A stretch of 64,000 nt of DNA from Selenomonas dianae (GTDB taxonomy: Bacteria; Bacillota; Negativicutes; Selenomonadales; Selenomonadaceae): positions 1,602,001 to 1,666,000 of the forward strand of contig NZ_CP128650.1 in the NCBI RefSeq assembly GCF_030644225.1, written 5' to 3'. Below the pieces are notes generated by a model. That model did not search any database. It saw only the letters and a list, made by a program, of their open reading frames with translations, and was not told where the DNA came from. Shown in pieces: positions 34,816 through 44,566 of the stretch; position 1 is the stretch's first letter; the number at the start of each line of letters is the position of its first letter. Both the position numbers and the translations under genes were made by a program.

Positions 34816-36120
34816 ATGGCAACGCAGATGCAGCGTGCACGCGCGGGGGAAATTACGGAGGAGATGCGTATTGTCGCAGAGGAGGAACGGGTGACGCCGG
34901 AGTTCGTACGCGAGAGCGTGGCAGCAGGACGGATTGTGATTCCCGCGAACACGGAACACAAGGGGCTCCGTCCGCGCGGGGTTGGCGCAGGGCTGCGCGT
35001 CAAAGTGAACGCGAACATCGGTACATCGAACGTATTCCCCGCAGTTGAGCCGGAACTTGCGAAACTGGACGAAGCCGTCCGCTGCGGTGCTGACGCTGTG
35101 ATGGATCTCTCGACGGGGGATCATATCGACGTATCACGCCAGCGGATCATCGCCCACTCCCCTGTCATGGTTGGGACAGTTCCACTCTACGAAGCGACCG
35201 TGGTTGCGATCCGAAACCACGGCGCAGTGATTGAAATGACGGATACGGATCTCTTTCATGTAATCGAGCAGCAGGCGCGGGATGGAGCAGACTTCCTAAC
35301 ACTGCACTGCGGCGTAACGCGCTCTGCCATCGAGCATATGAAGCACGAGGGACGCGTCATGGATATTGTGAGCCGCGGCGGGTCGTTCATTGCGGGCTGG
35401 ATGCTCCACCACGATAAGGAAAACCCGTTGTATGAGCGTTACGACGACATCCTCGACATCTGCGAGAAATACGATGTGACGATCAGCCTTGGCGACGGAA
35501 TGCGCCCCGGCTGTCTCGCAGATGCAACAGATCGCTGCCAAATCACGGAACTGCTCACACTCGGAGCGCTTGTGGATCGCGCATGGGCGCGCGGCGTTCA
35601 GGTGATGGTAGAGGGTCCGGGTCACGTGCCGTTCGATCAGATCGCATCAAACATGAAGCTCGAAAAGGAACTCTGCCACAACGCGCCATTCTATGTTCTC
35701 GGCCCTCTCGTGACGGACATCGCACCGGGATACGATCACATTACCTCGGCGATCGGCGGGACACTTGCCGCCGTAAATGGGGCAGATTTTATCTGCTATG
35801 TGACGCCTGCGGAACATCTGGGACTGCCGACCATCGAGGACGTGCATACGGGCGTTATCACGGCACGGATAGCGGCACATTCAGCTGATCTCGTGCGCGG
35901 CGTACCGGGCGCGTGGGAGTGGGATCTCGCAATGGCGAAGGCACGCAAGGCTCTGGATTGGGAGAAGCAGATGACGCTTGCAATCGACCCCGACCTTGCC
36001 CGCAGAAAACGCGGAGCGCGCAACGAGGAGGGTGCGGAGGCGTGCTCCATGTGCGGGAATTACTGTTCGGTGAAGCTCCTCGGACAGTATTTGGGAAAGC
36101 CCGGAAACGGATCTTGTTAA
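34816..36120 (+). CDS. thiC: Phosphomethylpyrimidine synthase
   Basis: Radical-SAM enzyme converting aminoimidazole ribotide to the hydroxymethylpyrimidine phosphate of thiamine. 434 residues, the short (Bacillus/anaerobe-like) form. The cluster-binding cysteines are in the C-terminal CSMCGNYCSVK. The start at MATQMQ follows TTAGGAGG; the frame is open earlier but that part is riboswitch. The stop codon TAA uses the TA target plus the first base of a palindromic repeat. It is the only thiamine gene in the window. Confidence 0.96.
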   Translation: MATQMQRARAGEITEEMRIVAEEERVTPEFVRESVAAGRIVIPANTEHKGLRPRGVGAGLRVKVNANIGTSNVFPAVEPELAKLDEAVRCGADAVMDLSTGDHIDVSRQRIIAHSPVMVGTVPLYEATVVAIRNHGAVIEMTDTDLFHVIEQQARDGADFLTLHCGVTRSAIEHMKHEGRVMDIVSRGGSFIAGWMLHHDKENPLYERYDDILDICEKYDVTISLGDGMRPGCLADATDRCQITELLTLGALVDRAWARGVQVMVEGPGHVPFDQIASNMKLEKELCHNAPFYVLGPLVTDIAPGYDHITSAIGGTLAAVNGADFICYVTPAEHLGLPTIEDVHTGVITARIAAHSADLVRGVPGAWEWDLAMAKARKALDWEKQMTLAIDPDLARRKRGARNEEGAEACSMCGNYCSVKLLGQYLGKPGNGSC

Positions 36121-36283
36121 GGAAGCACTGATAAATTCAGCGCCGCCATCTTGACGCATCTTTTTTGCCCGCACTGTGTCGACAAATCCTCCACATAGCT
36201 TTTGCTATGCGTCCGGTTTGTCTCCTTGTTCGGACGAAAAAATCTACGCCAATCTGGCAGACTTCATTTTATCAGCGATTCCT
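36120..36283 (+). repeat. Palindromic repeat, copy 4
   Basis: 164 bp, TA on both sides (36118-36119, 36284-36285), ends AGGAAGCACTGATAAA / TTTATCAGCGATTCCT. Inner arms GACAAA / TTTGTC and tip CATAG / CTATG. It lies between convergent thiC and uvrB; its first base completes the thiC stop codon. The remaining gap to uvrB (36286-36351) shows nothing else. Confidence 0.87.
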
Positions 36284-36351
36284 TAGAACACTTCTCCCCC
36301 AAAGAGTACCGCGTAAGTTGTTTTGTCAGATCATAGTGCTTTCCCTCACGC

Positions 36352-38394
36352 TTATTTTTTCTTCTTCGGCAGTTCGCCTTCCAGTTCCACAATCATGTCG
36401 CGGAGTTCTGCGGCACGCTCGAATTCAAGCGCACGCGATGCCTGCTGCATTTCGCGCAGGAGGCTCTTGACGAGGTTCTCGCGCTCCTTCTTGCCGAGCT
36501 TCTTCTTCGCCTTGCCGTCCTTTTTGCCATACAGTGCTCTGTCCTCGGCGGCGACGAGTGTCATCTCGATGAGCGGGACGATGGGCTTTTCGATGGTCTT
36601 GGGCGTGATGCCGTGCGCCGTGTTATACTCGCTCTGGATCGTGCGGCGGCGTTCCGTCTCGTCCATGGCACGCTGCATCGAGCCCGTGATGACATCGCCG
36701 TACATGATGACGTGCCCGCCCGCATTGCGTGCGGCGCGTCCGATGGTCTGGATGAGCGCAGTATCCGAGCGCAGAAAGCCCTCTTTGTCCGCATCGAGAA
36801 TGGCGATGAGCGACACCTCGGGCATGTCCAGTCCCTCGCGCAGGAGGTTGATGCCGACGAGTACATCGAACGCGCCCGCGCGCAGGTCATGAATGATCTC
36901 CGCGCGCTCGATGGTCGCGATGTCCGAGTGGAGGTAGCGCACCTTGACCCCCGCCTCGCGGAGGTATTCGGTGAGATTCTCCGCCATGCGCTTCGTGAGG
37001 GTCGTAACGAGAACGCGTTCATTGCGTTCAATGCGCAGACGGATCTCTGAAAGCAAATCGTCAATCTGTCCGTCGAGCGGGCGCACCTCGACCACAGGAT
37101 CGAGCAGTCCCGTCGGACGGATGATCTGCTGTGCGACCTGCTGCGCCTGCTGCATCTCGTATTTGCCCGGTGTCGCAGACACGTATACGATCTGGTTGAC
37201 ACGCGCGGCAAACTCCTCAAACGTGAGCGGTCGGTTATCGAACGCGGACGGTAGGCGGAAGCCGTTGTCAACGAGCGAGACCTTTCGGCTGCGGTCGCCG
37301 CCGTACATAGCGTGAATCTGCGGCAGGGTCACATGGGACTCGTCAATCATGATGAGGAAATCCTCGGGGAAGTAGTCGAGGAGGGTATACGGCGTGTCCC
37401 CTGCGTTCCGGTGCGTCAGGTGACGCGAGTAGTTCTCGATGCCGGAGCAGTAACCCATCTCCGCCATCATCTCAAGATCGTAGTTCGTGCGCTGCTCAAG
37501 GCGCTGCGCTTCGAGAAGTTTGCCCGCACCCTTCAGCTCATCCAGACGCTCCACAAGCTCCGTGCGGATGTCCGCCATGGCGATTTTCATATCCTCATCG
37601 TCCGTGACATAGTGGGACGCGGGAAAGACCATGGAATGTAAACGCTCACCATATACCTCGCCCGAGGTCACATCAAACTCGATGATGCGTTCGACCTCGT
37701 CGCCGAACATCTCGATGCGCACGCCGCGGTTGTTGTAACCTGCGGGAAAAATCTCGACCACATCGCCGCGCACGCGGAAGCGACCGCGCTCGAATGCGAT
37801 GTCGTTACGCTCGTAACGGATGGAAACGAGTTTTTGCAGAATCGCCTCGCGCGGGATCGTCTGTCCCTTGTGTACGGAGAGTACCATCTCGTGATAGCTC
37901 TCGGGCGAGCCGAGACCGTAGATGCACGACACGCTCGCAACGATGATGACATCGCGCCGCTCGAACAACGAACAGGTCGCGGAGTGGCGCAGCTCGTCAA
38001 TCTCGTCGTTGATGGATGCGTCCTTCTCGATGTAGGTGTCCGTCTGCGCGATATACGCCTCCGGCTGATAGTAATCGTAGTAGCTGACGAAGTAGCCGAC
38101 ATAGTTGTCGGGAAAGAACGACTTGAACTCGCTTGCGAGCTGCGCCGCAAGGGTCTTGTTGTGCGCAATGACGAGCGTCGGGCGCTGCACGCGCTCGATG
38201 ACCTTTGCCATCGTATAGGTCTTGCCCGTTCCTGTCGCACCGAGCAGTACCTGCGCCGCCATCCCGTTCTCGATGCCGCCCGCAAGGTCCGCAATCGCCT
38301 GCGGCTGATCGCCCATCGGCTCGAACGGCGCAACGACCTTGAACGGGATCTCCTTTTCGAAGATCGTCGTATTGAGTTTCGGAACCATCGCCAT
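36352..38394 (-). CDS. uvrB: Excinuclease ABC subunit B
   Basis: DNA helicase-like subunit of nucleotide excision repair, 680 residues. Walker [13 protein letters not shown], the beta-hairpin region [11 protein letters not shown], helicase motif VYVSATPG, motif [11 protein letters not shown], and a C-terminal UVR domain ([16 protein letters not shown]) that binds UvrC. GGGAGGG lies before the ATG at 38394. Ends KKKK. Confidence 0.97.
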   Translation of the reverse strand: MAMVPKLNTTIFEKEIPFKVVAPFEPMGDQPQAIADLAGGIENGMAAQVLLGATGTGKTYTMAKVIERVQRPTLVIAHNKTLAAQLASEFKSFFPDNYVGYFVSYYDYYQPEAYIAQTDTYIEKDASINDEIDELRHSATCSLFERRDVIIVASVSCIYGLGSPESYHEMVLSVHKGQTIPREAILQKLVSIRYERNDIAFERGRFRVRGDVVEIFPAGYNNRGVRIEMFGDEVERIIEFDVTSGEVYGERLHSMVFPASHYVTDDEDMKIAMADIRTELVERLDELKGAGKLLEAQRLEQRTNYDLEMMAEMGYCSGIENYSRHLTHRNAGDTPYTLLDYFPEDFLIMIDESHVTLPQIHAMYGGDRSRKVSLVDNGFRLPSAFDNRPLTFEEFAARVNQIVYVSATPGKYEMQQAQQVAQQIIRPTGLLDPVVEVRPLDGQIDDLLSEIRLRIERNERVLVTTLTKRMAENLTEYLREAGVKVRYLHSDIATIERAEIIHDLRAGAFDVLVGINLLREGLDMPEVSLIAILDADKEGFLRSDTALIQTIGRAARNAGGHVIMYGDVITGSMQRAMDETERRRTIQSEYNTAHGITPKTIEKPIVPLIEMTLVAAEDRALYGKKDGKAKKKLGKKERENLVKSLLREMQQASRALEFERAAELRDMIVELEGELPKKKK

Positions 38395-38473
38395 CCTGCG
38401 CCCTCCCTGTCACTGCTGAAAAGTCATTCTGTCATTATAACGCATTCAACGTGTGATGGAAATAGCCGCACAC

Positions 38474-38501
38474 AAAAAAGCACCCCGCAGGGTGCTTTTT
38501 T
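38474..38501 (-). terminator. Terminator of the HD-GYP gene
   Basis: GCACCC / GGGTGC with A6 and T6 flanks; minus-strand T-run follows the stop at 38510. The symmetrical flanks would also work in the other direction. Confidence 0.85.
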
Positions 38502-38509
38502 CGTTCTGA

Positions 38510-39667
38510 TTAAAGTTTGCTGACCTCTGCCGCCGTCATGATCTCCACGACGGTGATTTCCTTCACTGTATTGAGGTCAATGAATCCGCCGTCTACAAGC
38601 TGAACGACAGGCATCGCCGTAACGCGTGACTGGTCGATGTAGACGATGCGCCCCGCCGAACCGTCCGAGAGGCGCAGCCAGCAGCCGTTGAGTGCGGCGT
38701 TGAGCTTACGCATAAAAAGCACAGCGTACTCGGAATCGAGTTTTCCGTCCAACACATCGGCATAGAGGATCTTGAACACCTCGAACGGCGAACGCTTCTC
38801 CGCATAGGTACGGCTGGATGCCATTGCATCGTAGCTGTCGAGTACAGCGAGCACCTTGCCGTAGGTCGAAATCTGATCCCCGTCAAGTCCGGAGGGATAC
38901 CCCGATCCGTCGCAGCGTTCGTGATGCTGGATAATGCCGTTCATGAGATCTGTACGCCCGGAGAGATCGCTGCACTCCAGTACCTTAAAACTGTCAACGA
39001 CATGGTTCTTGAGGATGTCGAACTCCTCTTCTGTGAGGCGTCCTTTTTTCTCAAGCAGTTCTTTATCGATAAACTGCTTGCCGATGTCAAGGAAAAGTCC
39101 CGCAAGCACGAGGTTCTGGCGGTCGATGCCGCTTAGCCCCATCCACTTTGCCATAAGACCGCTGAGGATGGCGAGATGGACGCAGTGATGAAGGTTGTAG
39201 TCCCCCTCCTGGTTCATCGTGTAGATCATGGAAACCGCCGTCGCCCCCTCCTTGTAGAGTTCGCGCAGCCGTCCGCTCGCCATGACCGGCTGCAGGATGT
39301 CCATGTTGAGCTTACCGGTAATTGCAGCCTGCTGAAAGAGCTTTTCCATCTCGGTGTAAACGTAGTGATAGTTCTCTTCGTATTTGCTGTCGAGTTTCAC
39401 TGTGCGCTCAGGAGCAGGGGCAACTTTGCCGACAAAGGACTTCGGCACCGCATCCGCCTTTGCCGTCTTCTCCCGCTGTACGGCTGCGATAATGCTGTCC
39501 TCGTCGACGTAGACAGACGCAATCCCCTTCTTCTTGAGGAGCTTGATCGTCTCACGATCCAGAACCGTCCCCCCCTCAACAAGCACATCCTCCGTGTCGC
39601 CATCGTAGACCGTGCGACCGATGAGCATTTCCGGCAGCAAACTGCGCACAGCAAACGCTTTTAGCAT
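38510..39667 (-). CDS. HD-GYP domain protein with altered metal site
   Basis: 385 residues. N-terminal segment (1-90) resembles the DUF3391-like domain of some HD-GYP proteins; residues about 140-310 are an HD-GYP domain, a family of cyclic-di-GMP phosphodiesterases. GYP part is canonical (HHERCDGSGYP, 248-258) and an upstream HHCVH is kept, but the HD pair reads L193-D194 (LFLDIGK instead of the usual HDIGK). Losing that histidine removes a metal ligand, so it may bind rather than cleave cyclic-di-GMP, or use fewer metals. A small C-terminal beta domain follows. No membrane helix. Confidence 0.85.
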   Translation of the reverse strand: MLKAFAVRSLLPEMLIGRTVYDGDTEDVLVEGGTVLDRETIKLLKKKGIASVYVDEDSIIAAVQREKTAKADAVPKSFVGKVAPAPERTVKLDSKYEENYHYVYTEMEKLFQQAAITGKLNMDILQPVMASGRLRELYKEGATAVSMIYTMNQEGDYNLHHCVHLAILSGLMAKWMGLSGIDRQNLVLAGLFLDIGKQFIDKELLEKKGRLTEEEFDILKNHVVDSFKVLECSDLSGRTDLMNGIIQHHERCDGSGYPSGLDGDQISTYGKVLAVLDSYDAMASSRTYAEKRSPFEVFKILYADVLDGKLDSEYAVLFMRKLNAALNGCWLRLSDGSAGRIVYIDQSRVTAMPVVQLVDGGFIDLNTVKEITVVEIMTAAEVSKL

Positions 39668-39709
39668 AATGTGTCCTCTCCCTTTTCTTCCTTGACCCGC
39701 GTATCCCTG

Positions 39710-42184
39710 TTATCCTTTGATGACAATATTGACCAGCTTGCCGGGGACGCAGACAACCTTTACAATCTGCTTTCCCTCTGTGAGTTCCTTCGCGCGCGGC
39801 AGTTCAGTTACAATCCGCTCCATCGCCTCCCTGTCCAAATCTGCGGCAATCCTCACGCGGTCGCGCACCTTCCCGTTGATCTGCAAGACCACCTCGATCT
39901 CGTTCTGTACGAGAGCCGACGGATCGTATGCAGGCCATTTCTGCGCGTGAACGCTGCCCGTAAAGACCCGTGCCCAGAGTTCCTCCGTGATGTGCGGCGC
40001 GAACGGCGCAAGCAGACGCAGAAGTGCGCTCGCCGTCTCACGCGCAAGTGCAGCACTGAGCTCCTTATCCTGAAATGCGTAAAACGCATTGACCAACTCC
40101 ATGATGGCGGAAATCGCCGTGTTGAACATAAAGCGGTCGCGCACATCCTCCGTGACTTTTTTCACGGTCAGATGCAGGATGCGGCGCAGTTCGGTCTCCT
40201 CGGGCGTAAGTGCCGACGGGTCACAGACCACAGGCGCCGACTTGATCGTATCCTCGAATTGGAGCAGAATGCGCCAGACACGATTCAGGAAGCGGAATGC
40301 GCCCTCAACCCCCTGATCGCTCCAGTCGAGGTCACGCTCCACGGGCGCGGCAAAGAGGATGAAAAGACGCGCCGTATCCGCGCCGTATTTTTCAATGATC
40401 TCCTCGGGCGAAACAACGTTGCCGAGCGACTTCGACATCTTTGCGCCGTCCTTGATGACCATGCCCTGCGTGAGGAGGTTCGTAAACGGCTCGTCAAAGT
40501 CCAGCATCCCCGCATCGCGCAGCACCTTCGTAAAGAAACGCGCATAGAGGAGATGCAGGATCGCGTGCTCAATACCGCCGATGTACTGATCGACGGGCGC
40601 CCAATAGTTCGCCTTGTCCCGATCAAAGGGACGCTCCGTGTTGTGCGGATCGGCGTAACGGTAGTAGTACCACGAAGAGCAGATGAACGTGTCCATCGTA
40701 TCCGTCTCACGCGTCGCCGGACCGCCGCATTTCGGACAGGTGCAGTGGAGGAAGTGCTCGCTTGAGGACAGCGGCGATACCGTCCCCTGCTCGAACGACA
40801 CATCCTCGGGCAGACGCACGGGAAGTTCTTCCTCAGGGACAAGTACCTCACCGCATTTTTCACAGTTGATAATTGGAATCGGCGCACCCCAGTACCGCTG
40901 GCGCGAGATGAGCCAGTCACGCAGACGGTAGTTGACACAGCGTTTACCGAAGCCCTGCGCCTCCGCCTCGTCGATGATCGCGCCCATCGCCGCGTGCATC
41001 TCCATTCCCGTGAACTTGCCGGAGTTGATCAGGAAGCCTTCTTTCTCAACGTATGCTTCCGTCATATCCGCAAGCCGCAGCTCACCCTCGGGCGGGCGGA
41101 TCGTGAGGATCTTGCGGATGCCGTACTTCGTCGCAAACATCCAATCGCGCTGATCCTCGGACGGAACCGCCATGACTGCGCCCGTGCCGTACTCGAAGAG
41201 GACGTAGTTCGTAATCCAGATTTCGACCTGCTCGCCGTTGAATGGATTCGTGCAGTAAAGCCCGGTAAAAATGCCTTCCTTCTCCGACTCGCTCGATGCA
41301 CGCTCGATGTCGGACTGCTTCTTCACACGCGTGCAGAACGCACGAATCTCGTCCGCCTTGTCGCTGATCGCACAGATCTTCTCCACAAGGGGATGCTCGG
41401 GCGCGAGTGCGAGGAAGGTAATGCCGAACACGGTGTCCGGACGCGTCGTGTAGACGGGGATCTCTGTCCGGAGTGCGGGCGCGGGCAGTCGGAACTCCAG
41501 ACCCTCGCTCCGCCCGATCCAATTCTCCTGCATCGTCTTGACGCGCTCGGGCCACCCCGGCAGTTTTGCAAGATCGGCAAGGAGTTCGTCGGCGTAGTCC
41601 GTGATCTTGAAGAACCATTGCGCGAGGTTCTTTTTGTGCACCTCGGATTTGCAGCGCCAACACTTGCCGTCCTCGACCTGCTCGTTCGCAAGCACCGTTC
41701 CACAGGTGTCGCACCAGTTGACGGACGCCGCCTTTTTATACGCAAGCCCCTTTTTGTAGAACAACTCGAACAGCCACTGTGTCCAGCGGTAGTAGTCCTC
41801 ACGGCAGGTGATGACCTCACGCGACCAGTCGTACGCAAGCCCGAGCGCCTTCTGCTGCCGCTCCATATTCTCGATGTTCGAGTACGTCCACTGCGCGGGA
41901 TGCACCTTGTTCTTGATCGCCGCATTCTCTGCGGGCATACCAAAGGAATCAAACCCCATCGGGTGCAGGACATTGTAGCCCTCCATCGTCCGAAAACGCG
42001 CGACCACATCGCCGATCGAGTAATTGCGGACATGCCCCATATGGAGTTTTCCGGACGGATAGGGAAACATCTCAAGCACATAATACTTCGGTTTCGTGTC
42101 CTCCATCTCCGTATGGCAGCTGTGCTCTGTCTCCCAGAACTTCTGCCATTTCGCTTCGATCTCCTGCGGGCAATATCTCTCCAC
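39710..42184 (-). CDS. leuS: Leucyl-tRNA synthetase
   Basis: Class I synthetase, 824 residues. HIGH-type motif HMGH at residues 48-51 in [20 protein letters not shown] in [10 protein letters not shown]; zinc-type cysteines in [21 protein letters not shown] and CEKCG...CPKCGG; the editing domain lies in between. Usual bacterial length. No T-box leader is visible upstream; a TTGACG-18-TATAAT promoter is. Confidence 0.97.
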   Translation of the reverse strand: MERYCPQEIEAKWQKFWETEHSCHTEMEDTKPKYYVLEMFPYPSGKLHMGHVRNYSIGDVVARFRTMEGYNVLHPMGFDSFGMPAENAAIKNKVHPAQWTYSNIENMERQQKALGLAYDWSREVITCREDYYRWTQWLFELFYKKGLAYKKAASVNWCDTCGTVLANEQVEDGKCWRCKSEVHKKNLAQWFFKITDYADELLADLAKLPGWPERVKTMQENWIGRSEGLEFRLPAPALRTEIPVYTTRPDTVFGITFLALAPEHPLVEKICAISDKADEIRAFCTRVKKQSDIERASSESEKEGIFTGLYCTNPFNGEQVEIWITNYVLFEYGTGAVMAVPSEDQRDWMFATKYGIRKILTIRPPEGELRLADMTEAYVEKEGFLINSGKFTGMEMHAAMGAIIDEAEAQGFGKRCVNYRLRDWLISRQRYWGAPIPIINCEKCGEVLVPEEELPVRLPEDVSFEQGTVSPLSSSEHFLHCTCPKCGGPATRETDTMDTFICSSWYYYRYADPHNTERPFDRDKANYWAPVDQYIGGIEHAILHLLYARFFTKVLRDAGMLDFDEPFTNLLTQGMVIKDGAKMSKSLGNVVSPEEIIEKYGADTARLFILFAAPVERDLDWSDQGVEGAFRFLNRVWRILLQFEDTIKSAPVVCDPSALTPEETELRRILHLTVKKVTEDVRDRFMFNTAISAIMELVNAFYAFQDKELSAALARETASALLRLLAPFAPHITEELWARVFTGSVHAQKWPAYDPSALVQNEIEVVLQINGKVRDRVRIAADLDREAMERIVTELPRAKELTEGKQIVKVVCVPGKLVNIVIKG

Positions 42185-42210
42185 GATACTCCTGCTCCTC
42201 CCGATAAATA

Positions 42211-42239
42211 AGGAATCGCTGAATTTATCAGTGCTTCCA
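42211..42239. repeat. Palindromic-repeat remnant: two ends joined
   Basis: AGGAATCGCTGA runs directly into ATTTATCAGTGCTTCCA with TA on both sides. These are the two terminal repeats of the family with the whole interior missing. It sits in the leuS leader, 27 bases before the start codon. Confidence 0.75.
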
Positions 42240-42268
42240 TAATTCCAACATATCTATATTATCAATAT

Positions 42269-42298
42269 ATTATACATGAAGCGGAATGAATGCGTCAA
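42269..42298 (-). promoter_or_regulatory. leuS promoter
   Basis: Minus-strand TTGACG (42293-42298), 18 bases, TATAAT (42269-42274). The repeat remnant lies inside the transcribed leader. Confidence 0.7.
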
Positions 42299-42371
42299 TC
42301 ACTATTCATCGTTCACAGAACATAGGGCAAAGATGCCCTGCCGCACCAACAAGAACGTGCCGGGACGGAAA

Positions 42372-42402
42372 CAGCGGTGTGTCCCCCCGTTGCACACCGC
42401 TG
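42372..42402 (-). terminator. Probable terminator of the FIST-transducer gene
   Basis: CAGCGGTGTG / CACACCGCTG perfect 10-bp stem just after the stop at 42420; only a short GTTTCC follows, so strength is uncertain. A second small stem (AGGGCA / TGCCCT) lies at 42329-42344. Confidence 0.5.
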
Positions 42403-42419
42403 CATATTCCGAAAAGCCA

Positions 42420-44522
42420 TCACCGAATCGAACGCAGCACTTCGTCCAGCTCATCGAAACGGCTGCTCAGACGTATACTGAGTTCACTCACGCGATCGAT
42501 GGAGGCACGTGAGTCACGGATGGCGCGCAGTCCGTCGTCCAGACCACGCTGCATCTGTGCGATGCGACCGTCAAAGCCGTGCTCGAAACTCTCGACCTGA
42601 TCCTCAAACGCCTGACTCGTTGCAAGCATCTTGTCAATCTCCTGCACATCGCGCAGCAGCGCACTGATCGCCTCGTCGGATGCCTCAAGGCGCTCGCGCG
42701 TATTCTCCGAGAGTTTGCGCACCTCACCCGCAACAACAGCAAAGCCGCGCCCCTGTTCTCCCGCACGCGCCGCTTCGATGGCGGCATTGAGCGCGAGGAG
42801 ATTGATCTGCGCCGAGATCTCCGTAATCATATTCATGACCTGCTCGATTTTCTTCGTACTCTCTGTGAGGCGTTCGAGTTTCGGTGTGATCTCCACATTG
42901 CGCTCAAGGAGCTGCTTGGTCATGTCGCCCTGCCCGGTGAGCCCGCTACTCAAATTGCCCACAAGAGAGGAAACGCTCTCGGCACTTTCCCCGACACGCG
43001 CCATCGCCTTGGACATGCCCGCCATATGGCTGCGGTATTCAGCGAATTCCTGCATGATGCCGTCTTTGAGTTTGCCAATGATCTCAAGCCGGCTGATCTC
43101 ATGTTCGAGAAAGGATTTCTGGCAAAGCGCATAGACAGAGGGAAAGCGGTTCATATATCCGTCATAGAACGAGCCGCCGGTGGTCTGATAAAAGAAAATC
43201 GCCGTCAGCGTTTCGTTGATGTGCATTCCCGCGATCTCACCGAGTGCGGAATACCCCGCGACGGGGATCCCCTCAAAGAGATCCGCCCCCGCAAGGTCCC
43301 CCGCAAACTTCAGACGGCGCAGGAGGCAGTCGTTCAGCACGACGCCGATGGGCGCAGGCTTGCCCTTGGCAAACCCCGCATAGTCCGCCTTCAGGATCTC
43401 GCGGAACTTCGCACGCCGCATGAGAGAGACTTCCTCACCGGCGGAAATGTCACAGAAAAAGTGCATCCGCTTCGTCGCAGGGTCAATCGTCTGCAGGGAG
43501 CGAATGTAAAACTGATTGCCAACATGCGTCGCAAAGGTAAACTCGTCGAGAGCCTCCATCAGCGCAGGAATATCCGCAGCGTGCATCTTCTTCATCAACA
43601 CATCCGCGAACAGCACCGGCCGGCCGTCGCTGTCGGCGACGGTATCCACCGTGCGAAACGTCGTATCCGATCCGATGACCGTCCACTTATCCCCCGTCTC
43701 CTCCGCCGCCTGTGTCTTGAACACCGAGTAGCGGTAGTCCGCTGCGAGTTTCACCACGAGGATAACCGCATGGTTTTCGAGCACATCTTTCCCGTTGTAA
43801 ATATAGGTGTGCGAGAAATCAAGCGCACCGCCCGCACTGCCGCCGACGTAAGGACAGGGCAGACTCTCGGCATCGTACATCGCCTTCAACACGAACGACT
43901 CACACGCACTCACGCCGTCCACATAGACAAAGGCAAAGGTATCGTCAAACCGTACGGGAAACGGTATCTTCTCCGCACGGATGTCCGCCGTGAGCTTCGC
44001 CACGCGCTCGGTGGGTGTCATGGTCACCGCCCCGCGCTTCATATCCTCGTTGTGCAGCGGGAGCGTCATCATGTGCGTTCCCGCGATCATGCGCTTGCTG
44101 AACACCTGCAGGAGCACCTTCGCACGTCCATCCCCCGCCTCCATATAGTAGGAGCGTGTGCCGGGCGTATGCGTCAGCTCGCCGCAGGTCGTCATCATCA
44201 GAATCTTGACATCGGGCGGCGAGGCAGACTGTACGGCGCGTGCCACATCGTCCATACGGAGATCCGCAGAAACAAACCCGAGGACGATGGCGGGACCGCC
44301 CGGTACGTCATAGACCTCCCGCAGTCGCTCCGCCGTCAGTTCACTGCGCGAGAGATAGGCACATTTCATATCGCTGCCGCCCACACTGCCAAGTCCCGCA
44401 AACGGCGCACGTGCCTTCCCTCCCTCCTCGCGTGCGGCGGGCTCTGCTGCGAGAGGTTTCGCCTTGATCCGATCCGCGAGCGACACTTCCTCCCTCTTTT
44501 TATTTCCAAATAACCCAAACAT
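42420..44522 (-). CDS. Soluble FIST-domain methyl-accepting chemotaxis transducer
   Basis: 700 residues with no membrane helix. After about 50 residues a FIST N and C sensory pair covers roughly 50-450 ([51 protein letters not shown]), followed by a cytoplasmic signalling coiled coil whose hairpin tip reads [35 protein letters not shown] domains are thought to bind small ligands such as amino acids. It would signal to CheA/CheW from the cytosol; no che genes are in the window. The tip helices are shorter than in many receptors and lack a CheR tether. Confidence 0.88.
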   Translation of the reverse strand: MFGLFGNKKREEVSLADRIKAKPLAAEPAAREEGGKARAPFAGLGSVGGSDMKCAYLSRSELTAERLREVYDVPGGPAIVLGFVSADLRMDDVARAVQSASPPDVKILMMTTCGELTHTPGTRSYYMEAGDGRAKVLLQVFSKRMIAGTHMMTLPLHNEDMKRGAVTMTPTERVAKLTADIRAEKIPFPVRFDDTFAFVYVDGVSACESFVLKAMYDAESLPCPYVGGSAGGALDFSHTYIYNGKDVLENHAVILVVKLAADYRYSVFKTQAAEETGDKWTVIGSDTTFRTVDTVADSDGRPVLFADVLMKKMHAADIPALMEALDEFTFATHVGNQFYIRSLQTIDPATKRMHFFCDISAGEEVSLMRRAKFREILKADYAGFAKGKPAPIGVVLNDCLLRRLKFAGDLAGADLFEGIPVAGYSALGEIAGMHINETLTAIFFYQTTGGSFYDGYMNRFPSVYALCQKSFLEHEISRLEIIGKLKDGIMQEFAEYRSHMAGMSKAMARVGESAESVSSLVGNLSSGLTGQGDMTKQLLERNVEITPKLERLTESTKKIEQVMNMITEISAQINLLALNAAIEAARAGEQGRGFAVVAGEVRKLSENTRERLEASDEAISALLRDVQEIDKMLATSQAFEDQVESFEHGFDGRIAQMQRGLDDGLRAIRDSRASIDRVSELSIRLSSRFDELDEVLRSIR

Positions 44523-44566
44523 ATTGTCCCCCCTATCGAAAAAGTTAATTCAATTATAACATATAT

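Noticed and set aside
42185-42419. T-box leader for leuS
   Set aside because: Looked for the AGGGTGGNACCGCG core and a specifier stem; neither is present. The open frames at 42276-42600 have no coding support.
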